This document shows positions 1 to 7,197 of a stretch of DNA of 21,450 nt, piece by piece. Every line of letters starts with the position of its first letter. Position 1 is the stretch's first letter. Source of the stretch: an uncultured Collinsella sp. GTDB lineage: Bacteria > Actinomycetota > Coriobacteriia > Coriobacteriales > Coriobacteriaceae. The position numbers were made by a program, and so were the translations under genes. The stretch covers positions 1 through 21,450 of the forward strand of contig UQVT01000014.1 in the NCBI GenBank assembly GCA_900544465.1. Reading direction: 5' to 3'. Under the pieces are notes generated by a model. The model was not told where the DNA came from and ran no database searches. It worked only from the letters and a program-made list of their open reading frames with translations.

Positions 1-355
1 CCTGCTCGCATCGCTCGAGCTGGGAGATGCCACGGGCATTCGGCTCGACAAGCTGTTGGCAATCTTCAATGCTCTCGGACTGGCGCTCGCCGCTCAAGGG
101 GATATCGCCAAAACGAATAACGAGCAACCAGTCGACGCCCCGCATGCCGATTTGCAACCTTGTAGCACCCCCAGGTGCCATCACGCTCAACGTCCCTCTC
201 ATAGCCACCGTCGCTGCGCCGCCATTCCGGTTCTTGCAGACGCCCCCTTTACGTCCGAGCTCTACGACAAGGCCTTCGCCGATTTCGCCATGTCCAATCT
301 CGGAGTCTCGATTGCCACAAGCGCATCTGCCCAAACCAAGCCCGAAGGGAGATAG
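1..355 (+). CDS. HipB-like HTH regulator (antitoxin), 5' end outside window
   Basis: The frame is open from the left edge (first full codon at base 2) and stops with TAG at 353-355, leaving about 117 visible residues. The first 30 or so residues (LELGDATGIRLDKLLAIFNA and the following LGLAL) match the last helices of a HipB-type XRE/Cro helix-turn-helix domain, where a Gly-x-Arg-Leu-Asp-x-Leu motif and an Ala-Leu-Gly-Leu strand are typical. A Cys/His-rich linker follows (codons 161-217), then a short C-terminal segment with ELYDKAFADFAMSNLGV. HipB proteins bind operator DNA and bind and neutralise the HipA kinase. The gene ends 3 bases before the hipA start codon, so the two are translationally coupled. 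The recognition helix lies outside the window, so DNA specificity cannot be judged. A frameshift in the odd linker is possible but not shown. Confidence 0.72.
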   Translation, partial: LLASLELGDATGIRLDKLLAIFNALGLALAAQGDIAKTNNEQPVDAPHADLQPCSTPRCHHAQRPSHSHRRCAAIPVLADAPFTSELYDKAFADFAMSNLGVSIATSASAQTKPEGR

Positions 356-358
356 CCA

Positions 359-1663
359 ATGGCCAGAAAAACGCTTCGGACTATTATTTGCGGCGTACCC
401 GCAGGAACGCTCATGCAAGATGAGAGCAGTCTAGTCAGTTTTGTCTACGATCAAGATTATGACGGGCCAGCCCTATCGACCAACATTCCCATATCAAATC
501 GCACATACGGCCAACAGGTCATGAATCCGTACTTGTTTGGTCTTCTACCCGACAGCGAGGATCAGCGAAAGGCGATTGCTGCCGAATTCGACGTTAGACC
601 CAACAATGCCGTTGCGCTACTCAGCCATATCGGACTTGACTGTCCGGGTGGAGTGCAGTTTTGCGCCGAAGAAGACGTCAACGCCGTCTTGCATCGCACC
701 AGCGAATACCGCCCTATAGGCGATCACGAGATTGCACTGCGACTCAAGTCAATCAGAGATGACCGCAAGGCATCGTGGATGGGCCTAGATGAAAGTTGGT
801 CACTTGGAGGCAATCAGGGCAAGTTCGCTCTCGCACTCATAGACGGTCGCTGGTGCGAATGCGTGGGCTCCTCGCCCACGACGCATATTTTCAAAAATGG
901 CGTCATCGGATTTAAACTTGAGGCTCTCAATGAGTTTGTCTGCATGAAAAGCGCCCAGCGCGCCGGTATCGCAACGGCAAACGTCGAATATCGTATGTTT
1001 GAGGACGAACCTGCCCTCATTGTTGAGCGCTATGACCGCGTGAAAGTCGAAGACGGAATGATCAGGCGCCTACATCAAGAAGACCTCTGTCAGGCACTTG
1101 GGGTGATGCCCGCCCAAAAGTACACAGCAGACGGCGGCCCGACCACCCGCGACATTCAAGAGCTCCTCGTAAATACGAGCCACCATCAACTTAACCTGTA
1201 TCTGTTTACGCAGATACTGTTCTTCAACGCCATTATCGGCGCACCGGATGCGCACGCGAAAAACTATTCCCTGCTCCTTGGAAACGACGGCGCAGCCATG
1301 ATGGCTCGAATGTACGATGTCGCGTCGGGTTTGGCGTATGAGCGCATGCGCCGCCGGGCGCGCCTCGCCATGAGCGTTGGCGGCGAAAATCGTGTGGGGC
1401 GAATCGGTCCAGGCGCTATCCGCCGATACCACGGTATGGGCGATCCCGCGCTGGAGACGGCGCTTACCGATGCCGGGCTATCCGAGAAGTTTTGCTTTGC
1501 GACCATGATGGACCTCGCCTACGAGGTACCCATTTGCATGGAAGAGGTCATGGACGAATACGCCGACCTGCCCGGCATGGCGGACCTGCGCGAGCATATG
1601 CTCGGCCCCGTCCGCGAAAACTGCCAGCGCACCCTCGACCTCATCAGGGCAGAAATGGACTAG
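359..1663 (+). CDS. hipA: HipA-family serine/threonine kinase (toxin)
   Basis: A 434-residue protein, the normal length for HipA. HipA kinases phosphorylate translation factors or aminoacyl-tRNA synthetases (GltX in E. coli) and induce dormancy. Visible motifs are the G-loop SLGGNQGK (148-155) with Ser148 at the position of the E. coli autophosphorylated serine, PTTHIFK with the ATP-contacting Lys179, ERYDR (223-227), the catalytic loop PDAHAKN (Asp297, Asn302) and the metal-binding DVAS at Asp320. All catalytic residues appear intact. The N-terminal subdomain is present in the same chain, so this is not a split HipS/HipT system. An AAGGGAG ribosome site inside the end of the upstream gene lies about 8 bases before the ATG. 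The gene forms an operon with the HipB-like gene and converges on pepD. The kinase target cannot be read from sequence. Confidence 0.9.
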   Translation: MARKTLRTIICGVPAGTLMQDESSLVSFVYDQDYDGPALSTNIPISNRTYGQQVMNPYLFGLLPDSEDQRKAIAAEFDVRPNNAVALLSHIGLDCPGGVQFCAEEDVNAVLHRTSEYRPIGDHEIALRLKSIRDDRKASWMGLDESWSLGGNQGKFALALIDGRWCECVGSSPTTHIFKNGVIGFKLEALNEFVCMKSAQRAGIATANVEYRMFEDEPALIVERYDRVKVEDGMIRRLHQEDLCQALGVMPAQKYTADGGPTTRDIQELLVNTSHHQLNLYLFTQILFFNAIIGAPDAHAKNYSLLLGNDGAAMMARMYDVASGLAYERMRRRARLAMSVGGENRVGRIGPGAIRRYHGMGDPALETALTDAGLSEKFCFATMMDLAYEVPICMEEVMDEYADLPGMADLREHMLGPVRENCQRTLDLIRAEMD

Positions 1664-1684
1664 GTGACCGTAATTTCGCAATTA

Positions 1685-1733
1685 TCAAACAAAAGAGGGG
1701 GGCACCCGTCGCAAACGCTCGAATGCCCCCTCT
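1685..1733 (-). terminator. Intrinsic terminator after pepD, between convergent hipA and pepD
   Basis: A GC-rich hairpin pairs 1694-1704 with 1724-1733 (AGAGGGGG against CCCCCTCT). Read on the minus strand it is followed by TTTTGTTT, the layout of a rho-independent terminator for pepD. On the plus strand the T tract is poor, so termination of hipA here would be weaker. A second perfect 8-bp stem (CGCTAGCA at 1753-1760 with TGCTAGCG at 1776-1783) lies between this hairpin and the pepD stop codon. Confidence 0.75.
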
Positions 1734-1789
1734 CGTAATGTCATTTGCAATCCGCTAGCACGTGACTCGGACTGCTGCTAGCGCAACCT

Positions 1790-3247
1790 TTACGCGGCAA
1801 GGCGCTTGAGGACGTCGATGAGCAGCTCGTAGAAGCGCTCGGCAGAAGCGAGCTCCATGCTCTCGTCCGGGGTGTGGACATCGGAGAGCGTCGGGCCCAC
1901 GGCGATGGCATCCAGGCCGTGCAGGGCCTCGGCAAACAGGCCGCACTCAAGGCCGGCGTGAATGGACTCGATGCGCAGCTCGGAGCCAAAGAGCTCGCGA
2001 TAGCTCTCGACAAAGATGTCGCGGACCGGCGAATGCTCGGCATAGCTCCAGCCGGGATACTCGAACTCAAACTTGGCGTCGAATCCCAGGACATCGGCCA
2101 GCGTCTGCAGGCGGTCCTTGAACTCGTTCTGCAGCGAGGTGATCGAGGAGCGCGGGGACAGCATGATCTTGACCTCGTCATCGGAGGTGGCAACCACGCC
2201 GATGTTGGAGGAAACCTCGACGGAGCCGTCGGTGGCGACGTTGCGGCGGATCACACCGTTGGGGGCAAGACGCAGAGCGCGAATAAGGGCAAGTGCGGAC
2301 TTCTCGTCCATGGCCTCGACCTCAGCGTTGTCGGCAATCTCAACCGTGCAGGTAAAGCCGGGGTCGAAGACCTCGAGCTCGGCAGTAACGTCGGCGATGA
2401 TGCCCTTTGCGATCTGGGCCGCGGCCTCGGCGGCAGCGTGGTCGGCGTAGACCAGAACAGCCTTGCACTCACGGTTGATGGCGTTGTCCTTGGTGCCGCC
2501 GTTAAAGCTAACGATGGCGGGCTCGCCGGCAACCATCAGGCGGTCGATGATGCGGGCCATGATGAGGTTGCCGTTGCCGCGCTCCAGGTTGATATCGCTG
2601 CCGGAGTGACCGCCCAGCAGGCCGGAGATGTCGAGCGTGAGGGTGCTACCGGTCTTGTGCTCGCGCACGATGGGGCAGGTGTAGGTAACGACGACGCCGC
2701 CGGCGCAGCTGACGGTGGCAACGCCCTCTTCCTCGGAGTCAAGGTTAATCATGGTGCGGGCGCTAATCTGGGACTTGTCGAGCGTCTCGGCGCCGACCAG
2801 GCCAGTCTCCTCGTCGGTGGTGAATACGCACTCGAGGGCGGGGTGAACGATCGAATCATCATCGAGAACAGTGAGCATCAGAGCGACGGCAATACCGTTG
2901 TCGGCGCCCAGAGTGGTGCCGTTAGCGGTGAGGACGCCGTCCTTGACGACCAGGTCGATACCATCGGTCGTAAAGTCGTGCTCAACGGAGCCCAGCTTGT
3001 CGCACACCATGTCGATGTGGCCCTGCAGCATCACGGTCGGGGCATTCTCGGCGCCGGCAGATGCGGGCTTGCGAATGATGACGTTGTAGACCTCGTCCTG
3101 ATACACATCGAGACCGCGCTCCTTGGCAAACGCGACCAGGAAATCGCTGATGCCTTTCTCGTTGCCAGACCCACGGGGGATCGCGCTGACCTCCTCAAAG
3201 AAATGGAACAGCTGGGCGGGCTCGTAGCCGGTAATCTTGTAGTCCAT
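1790..3247 (-). CDS. pepD: Aminoacyl-histidine dipeptidase (M20 family, PepD)
   Basis: A 485-residue cytosolic zinc metallopeptidase of family M20, expected to cleave Xaa-His and other dipeptides and so feed peptide-derived amino acids into metabolism. Metal and catalytic motifs are in family order: LQGHIDMVCD (His77, Asp79), LGADNG (Asp116), FTTDEETG (catalytic Glu146, Glu147), INLDSEEEG (Asp170) and SDVHTPDE near the C-terminus (His about 458). Length fits PepD (about 485). The frame is open upstream to 3352, but the ATG at 3247 (MDYKITGYEP) was chosen because AAGGAGG sits 5 bases before it and family similarity starts there. The gene stands alone, with hairpins on both sides. Confidence 0.95.
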   Translation of the reverse strand: MDYKITGYEPAQLFHFFEEVSAIPRGSGNEKGISDFLVAFAKERGLDVYQDEVYNVIIRKPASAGAENAPTVMLQGHIDMVCDKLGSVEHDFTTDGIDLVVKDGVLTANGTTLGADNGIAVALMLTVLDDDSIVHPALECVFTTDEETGLVGAETLDKSQISARTMINLDSEEEGVATVSCAGGVVVTYTCPIVREHKTGSTLTLDISGLLGGHSGSDINLERGNGNLIMARIIDRLMVAGEPAIVSFNGGTKDNAINRECKAVLVYADHAAAEAAAQIAKGIIADVTAELEVFDPGFTCTVEIADNAEVEAMDEKSALALIRALRLAPNGVIRRNVATDGSVEVSSNIGVVATSDDEVKIMLSPRSSITSLQNEFKDRLQTLADVLGFDAKFEFEYPGWSYAEHSPVRDIFVESYRELFGSELRIESIHAGLECGLFAEALHGLDAIAVGPTLSDVHTPDESMELASAERFYELLIDVLKRLAA

Positions 3248-3404
3248 GGTGCCTCCTTGGCGCAACTGGTTAGACAGTAAGACATGCGACTTGTATATTC
3301 CCAGACTTTGCGTGCATAAACCAGTCGAAAACGCCGAGCGCCCTCGCATCATCGGCTAACGGTGGACCGTATAGCGTAACGGCCACAACTTCCGCAGCTC
3401 TACA

Positions 3405-3436
3405 AATCGAGGCGCCCTTTCCGGAGCGCCTCGATT
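3405..3436 (-). terminator. Hairpin terminator after clpC
   Basis: A perfect 11-bp stem (AATCGAGGCGC at 3405-3415 with its complement at 3426-3436, 10-base loop) starts about 25 bases beyond the clpC stop codon. Only a short TTTG follows on the minus strand, so termination may be partial or Rho-assisted. No other gene is seen between clpC and the pepD start. Confidence 0.6.
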
Positions 3437-3461
3437 GCGCGTATCAAATTGTCGCCACGCC

Positions 3462-6104
3462 CTACAGCGCGCCGGAACCGGCTTGCATCATGCCGCCGGG
3501 GCCCGAGGTCACGCCGCCGCTCACGGGCGCGGCGTTGCCGGTGTGCGGTGCCGCCGGGGCGGTATCGCCACCGAGCGTGCCCACCGGACGCGGTGCCGGG
3601 ATCTCGCCCGTGCCGTGGCTAAAGACAAACTTGCCATCGGCCACGTCGCACAGGACGGTATCGCCCTCGCCCCACTCGCCAGCCAGCAGTTCCTCGGACA
3701 GCGGATCCTCGATGAGCTTTTGGATAGCACGACGCAGCGGACGCGCGCCGTTGGTGAGGTCGGTACCCTCCGCCACAATCTTGTCGTAGGCCGCATCGGT
3801 AAGCTTGATGTTCATGCCGTTTGCGATCAGGCGCTGGCGCAGATCGTCCACCAGCAGGTGCGCAATCTTGGTCAGGTTCTCGCCCGAGAGCTTCTGGAAC
3901 ACCACGATGTCGTCGATACGGTTGAGCAGCTCGGGGCGGAACAGGCGCTTGAGCTCGCCCATCGCGCGGCCGCGGATCTCACTCGAGGTGAGGCCCTGCT
4001 CGCCGGTGGTGCCAAAGCCAACGCTCGCATCCTGCGCGATCTCGCGGGCGCCCACGTTGGACGTCATGATGATCACGGTGTTGCGGAAGTCGACCGTCTT
4101 GCCCTGGCTATCGGTCAGGCGGCCCTCCTCCAGCACCTGCAGCAGGATATTGAAGATGTCGGGGTGCGCCTTCTCGATCTCGTCGAACAGCACGACCGAG
4201 TACGGATGACGGCGAACGGCCTTGGTGAGCTGGCCGCCCTCGTCGTGGCCCACATAGCCCGGAGGGCTACCAATGAGCTTGGAGACCTCGAACTCACTAC
4301 CAAACTCCGACATATCGAAGCTGATGAGCGCGTCCTTGCTGCCAAAGAGATACTCGGCGAGCGTCTTGGCGAGCTCGGTCTTGCCCGTGCCGGTGGGGCC
4401 CAGGAAGATAAAGCTGCCGCCGGGGCGACGCGGGTCCTTGAGCGGCGAGCGGCTGCGGCGCACGGCCTTGGCAACGGCCTCGACGGCCTCGTCCTGGCCG
4501 ATAATGCGCGTCTTGAGCACGCTTTCGGCCTGCAGCAGGCGGCGGCTCTCGCTCTCGGTGAGCGAGGACACCGGCACGCCCGAGGTCACGGACACGATGT
4601 CGGCAATCTGGGAGACATCGATGGTGAGCGGGCTGGCGTCGAGCTCGGCCGTCCAGGCAGCCTTGGCCTCGGCGAGCTCAATCTCGGCAGCCTTTTGCTG
4701 CTCGGTGATCTCAGCGGCCTTGTTCATGTCGTCGCTCTCGGTGGCCTCCTGCGCGGCGGCCTTAAGCTCCTCCACGCGATGCTCGGCCTCGCGCACCGGC
4801 TCGGGCGCGCGGTTGGCGGCGATGCGGGCGCGGGCGCCGGCCTCGTCAATGAGGTCGATGGCCTTATCAGGCAGGAAGCGGTCCTGAATGTAGCGGTTGG
4901 AAAGGTTCGCGGCGGCCTCGATAGCACCCTGCGTATAGCGCACATGGTGGTGCTCCTCGTAGCGCGGCTTGAGCGCGGTCAGGATCTTGACCGTGTCCTC
5001 GACGCTCGGCTCCTCGACATCGATGGTCTGGAAGCGACGCTCAAAGGCCGGATCCTTGGTGAGGTACTTACGGAATTCCTCGGCCGTGGTGGCGCCGATA
5101 ATCTGGAAGGCACCGCGCGCAAGCACGGGCTTGAGCATGGAGCTCGCGTCGATGGAGCCCTCGGCAGAACCGGCACCGATGATGGTGTGCATCTCGTCAA
5201 TAAACAGGATGACGTCGTCGGCTTCGGTGGCCTCCTGGATCACGTTCTTGAGGCGCTCCTCAAACTCGCCGCGATACTTGGCGCCCGCAACGAGACCCGG
5301 CAGGTCGAGCGTCCAGATATTCTGGTTCATGAGGTTCTCGGGCACGTTGCCGGCTGCTATCTGCTGAGCCAGGCCCTCGACGATGGCCGTCTTGCCCACG
5401 CCGGGGTCGCCCAGAATGAGCGGGTTGTTCTTGGTGCGGCGCGAAAGGATCTCCATCATGCGCTGGACTTCCTTTTCGCGGCCAATCACGGGATCGAGCT
5501 CGCCGTCGCGCGCCTTCTGCGTGAGGTTGGTCGCGAACTGCTTAAGCGTATCGGTGCCACTCCCCTTTTGCTGAGAGGCATCCGAGCCGCTAAAGAACGG
5601 CAGGCCCGCACCGGGACGCCCGGCACCGGCACCGGCGAGCGGACGCTTCTTGTCCTGGTCCTTGGCGGTGAGTTTCTCGATAGCCTTTTTGATGGAGGCG
5701 GACGACACGCCCAGGCGCATGAGGATGTCCATGGCCATGCCGTTGCCCTCTTCGACGATGCCGATCAGCAAGTGCTCGGTCGAAACGTAGGTCTGGTTGT
5801 TCTCGCGTGCCACGCGGAAGGAGCGCTCCATCACGCTGATGACGAGCGGCGTAAAGGCGAGCTTGGCAGCCTCGGTCTCCTCGCTGGGCTCGGGAACCGT
5901 GGTCTGGACCTCTTTGAGGGTATCCATGATGTCATCGTAGGAGATATCGAGCGAGCGCAGCGCCTCGGCAGCGATGCCCTCGTCCTCCTTGGCAAGTGCG
6001 AGCAGCAGGTGCTCGGTACCCACCTTATTTGAGTGAAGATCGAGCGCTTCTTGCTTGGCCATGGACATGACCTTGCGCGCGCGATCGGTAAAACGGTCTA
6101 ACAT
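3462..6104 (-). CDS. clpC: ATP-dependent Clp protease ATP-binding subunit ClpC
   Basis: An 880-residue Hsp100 unfoldase that feeds substrates to ClpP. Domains: two Clp_N repeats (about 1-145), a Gly/Pro/Ser-rich linker (about 155-190), AAA-1 with Walker A GDPGVGKT (232-239) and Walker B VILFIDE (298-304), a short ClpC-type coiled-coil middle domain (about 435-480), AAA-2 with GPTGTGKT (569-576) and VVLFDE (637-642), and the D2-small domain. The middle domain is much shorter than in ClpB, which favours ClpC. A VGF tripeptide at 695-697 fits the ClpP-docking loop. The C-terminal tail (about 832-880) is Gly/Pro/Ala-rich and probably disordered. The ATG at 6104 (MLDRFTDRAR) has AAGAGGAA upstream and matches the family start; a longer open frame to 6143 is not needed. 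The leader carries a hairpin, and a TATACT box lies about 85 bases upstream. Confidence 0.97.
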   Translation of the reverse strand: MLDRFTDRARKVMSMAKQEALDLHSNKVGTEHLLLALAKEDEGIAAEALRSLDISYDDIMDTLKEVQTTVPEPSEETEAAKLAFTPLVISVMERSFRVARENNQTYVSTEHLLIGIVEEGNGMAMDILMRLGVSSASIKKAIEKLTAKDQDKKRPLAGAGAGRPGAGLPFFSGSDASQQKGSGTDTLKQFATNLTQKARDGELDPVIGREKEVQRMMEILSRRTKNNPLILGDPGVGKTAIVEGLAQQIAAGNVPENLMNQNIWTLDLPGLVAGAKYRGEFEERLKNVIQEATEADDVILFIDEMHTIIGAGSAEGSIDASSMLKPVLARGAFQIIGATTAEEFRKYLTKDPAFERRFQTIDVEEPSVEDTVKILTALKPRYEEHHHVRYTQGAIEAAANLSNRYIQDRFLPDKAIDLIDEAGARARIAANRAPEPVREAEHRVEELKAAAQEATESDDMNKAAEITEQQKAAEIELAEAKAAWTAELDASPLTIDVSQIADIVSVTSGVPVSSLTESESRRLLQAESVLKTRIIGQDEAVEAVAKAVRRSRSPLKDPRRPGGSFIFLGPTGTGKTELAKTLAEYLFGSKDALISFDMSEFGSEFEVSKLIGSPPGYVGHDEGGQLTKAVRRHPYSVVLFDEIEKAHPDIFNILLQVLEEGRLTDSQGKTVDFRNTVIIMTSNVGAREIAQDASVGFGTTGEQGLTSSEIRGRAMGELKRLFRPELLNRIDDIVVFQKLSGENLTKIAHLLVDDLRQRLIANGMNIKLTDAAYDKIVAEGTDLTNGARPLRRAIQKLIEDPLSEELLAGEWGEGDTVLCDVADGKFVFSHGTGEIPAPRPVGTLGGDTAPAAPHTGNAAPVSGGVTSGPGGMMQAGSGAL

Positions 6105-6141
6105 GCTAGTTCCTCTTAGACGAGCTAGTTTTTTCAAACGC

Positions 6142-6166
6142 AAAGCGCCACTCGTGGCGGCGCTTT
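6142..6166 (-). other. Stem-loop in the clpC 5' leader
   Basis: AAAGCGCCAC at 6142-6151 can pair with GTGGC and GCGCTTT at 6154-6166, with a small bulge. It lies between the candidate clpC promoter and its ribosome binding site, so it would be in the transcribed leader. No CIRCE or HAIR consensus is visible. A regulatory role is inference only. Confidence 0.4.
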
Positions 6167-6185
6167 GGTCTCTTTACCCATATGG

Positions 6186-6191
6186 AGTATA
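6186..6191 (-). promoter_or_regulatory. Candidate -10 box for clpC
   Basis: TATACT on the minus strand, about 82 bases before the clpC start codon. It is one base from the TATAAT consensus. No good -35 hexamer is present at 16-18 bases, so an activator or extended contacts may be needed. Confidence 0.4.
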
Positions 6192-6240
6192 TGTTAACCG
6201 CTGGGGCCTTTTCCGCATGCAGCCATACGACAACGTCTAC

Positions 6241-6265
6241 AAAAAAGGAATCGCCGGGTGCGGCG
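6241..6265 (-). terminator. Weak intrinsic terminator after the DUF2798 gene
   Basis: On the minus strand a short GC stem (CGCCG-CACC-CGGCG, 6252-6265) is followed by ATTCC and six T residues (6241-6246). It lies about 30 bases beyond the DUF2798 gene stop and before the clpC promoter. The stem is only 5 bp. Confidence 0.5.
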
Positions 6266-6290
6266 GGCGCTCTAGGTTAGAGGCTGTTGC

Positions 6291-6893
6291 CTAGCAGGCA
6301 GGCTCGGCGTCCATGCTCTCGGCAACGTCATTGACGGCATCGGCAACGGAAGCGCCAGGCATGCGCACGAGCTCCATATGCCGCTCTTCAAAGACGGTTC
6401 CCATGGGGAAGGCGCGGCGGAAGACAAAGCGAGCAACCGGACCAGCCACTAGCAGGTTCCAAGGCAGGGCCATGATAAAGTTGCGCGGAATGTTGACGAG
6501 CCACATCATCGGCAGCGCCTGCAAATTGGCAAGCGGGCCGCCGGGCATATGGAACAGGCCTTCGCACGCGCCGTAGAGCGACATGATGATAACCATGGGA
6601 ACAACCATGCAGGAGCTGACGGCGAGCGTCATGGCAAGCGGCGAGCTCTTGCCCGGCGTGACCAGGAATTTAAAGGCGAAGCCCTTAGCAAGGGGGCTGG
6701 CAACAAACCAGTCGCAGCACATGGCAAAAACGTAGGCAACGGGGAAGCCGAGCCACGCGGCGGCAACAACCTCGCCGTTGATGGCCCCATGCTGCAGGGC
6801 AACGTTGTAGATGCTCATCCAGAGCACCATGCAAAAGCACATGATAAAGGTGAACAGCAGGCTCTCTCGTTTGTTGATAGGCATAAAGGGCAT
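6291..6893 (-). CDS. DUF2798-type membrane protein, two internal repeats
   Basis: A 200-residue hydrophobic protein whose function is unknown. It has four predicted transmembrane segments, roughly at residues 9-28, 42-64, 86-110 and 132-155, followed by a short soluble tail ending in an acidic stretch. The two halves resemble each other: each has a Met-Ser-hydrophobic first helix and ends the second helix with a Pro-Leu/Val-Ala-basic-aromatic motif (VASPLAKGFAF against VAGPVARFVF), as in the DUF2798 family. The ATG at 6893 (MPFMPINKRE) follows AAAGGA at good spacing; an upstream extension to 6944 would run through the leader and lacks a ribosome site. The gene is preceded by a strong terminator-like hairpin within about 35 bases, which suggests regulation by attenuation. 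Transport or sensing roles are possible but unsupported. Confidence 0.82.
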   Translation of the reverse strand: MPFMPINKRESLLFTFIMCFCMVLWMSIYNVALQHGAINGEVVAAAWLGFPVAYVFAMCCDWFVASPLAKGFAFKFLVTPGKSSPLAMTLAVSSCMVVPMVIIMSLYGACEGLFHMPGGPLANLQALPMMWLVNIPRNFIMALPWNLLVAGPVARFVFRRAFPMGTVFEERHMELVRMPGASVADAVNDVAESMDAEPAC

Positions 6894-6925
6894 GGTCCTT
6901 TCTGTGTTACGCCGCGGCACCACGC

Positions 6926-6978
6926 AACAAAAACGGGCGGGCAAGATGGAGCTGTTGGGACTTCATCTCGCCCGCCCG
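6926..6978 (-). terminator. Strong terminator hairpin immediately upstream of the DUF2798 gene
   Basis: CGGGCGGGC plus AGATG (6934-6948) pairs with CATCT plus GCCCGCCCG (6964-6978) with a single A/C mismatch, giving a stem of about 14 pairs. On the minus strand TTTTTGTTG follows at once. It lies about 220 bases after the exporter gene stop and only about 35 bases before the DUF2798 start codon. It either ends the exporter transcript or acts as an attenuator in the DUF2798 leader. The short distance to the start codon leaves little room for a separate downstream promoter. Confidence 0.8.
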
Positions 6979-7069
6979 CGGTACGTGCGTCTGCGACTAC
7001 TTATGTGGTGAAACCAGCCTAGCACGAAAAGCACGTGCTTCGTAAGCGTTGAGTTTATGAAGATGCAGG

Positions 7070-7171
7070 GCACCAATAATCCCCCGACCCCATAAGTTGC
7101 GGTGGAATACGGACTGTTTTGACCCTTTAAGCAGCAATTCAGTCTCTATTTCACCGCAACTCATTTGGTGC
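7070..7171. repeat. Nested palindromic intergenic repeat
   Basis: Two 22-base arms (7095-7116 and 7140-7161) form an inverted repeat with three mismatches: the outer ten bases, AGTTGCGGTG and CACCGCAACT, are perfectly complementary. A 23-base centre separates them. Further out, GCACCAA (7070-7076) is complementary to TTGGTGC (7165-7171). The size and shape resemble dispersed non-coding palindromes or MITE-like elements, but copies elsewhere cannot be checked from one window. Confidence 0.6.
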
Positions 7172-7197
7172 AAAGTGACCTGTCCTCCTTGCACCAA
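7165..7197 (-). other. Stem-loop abutting the exporter stop codon
   Basis: TTGGTGCAA (7165-7173) and TTGCACCAA (7189-7197) form a perfect 9-bp stem with a 15-base loop directly after the stop codon of the exporter gene. It has no T tract, so it is more likely a 3'-end stabilising structure than an intrinsic terminator. The arm 7165-7171 is shared with the larger palindrome next to it, so the two structures may be mutually exclusive. Confidence 0.45.

Noticed and set aside
3435..6032. A very long plus-strand open frame (865 codons) antisense to clpC; similar long frames lie opposite pepD and lysS.
   Set aside because: Their low-complexity His/Leu/Gly/Val/Asp composition is what third-position GC bias produces opposite a high-GC gene. 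They have no domain resemblance, and the minus-strand genes are unambiguous.
6997..7164. A small minus-strand reading frame (about 55 codons) in the DUF2798 leader with an AAGGAGGA sequence upstream.
   Set aside because: Spacing from the AAGGAGGA to the ATG is about 19 bases, the frame runs straight through the palindromic repeat, and no run of regulatory codons is visible. A leader peptide is not supported.
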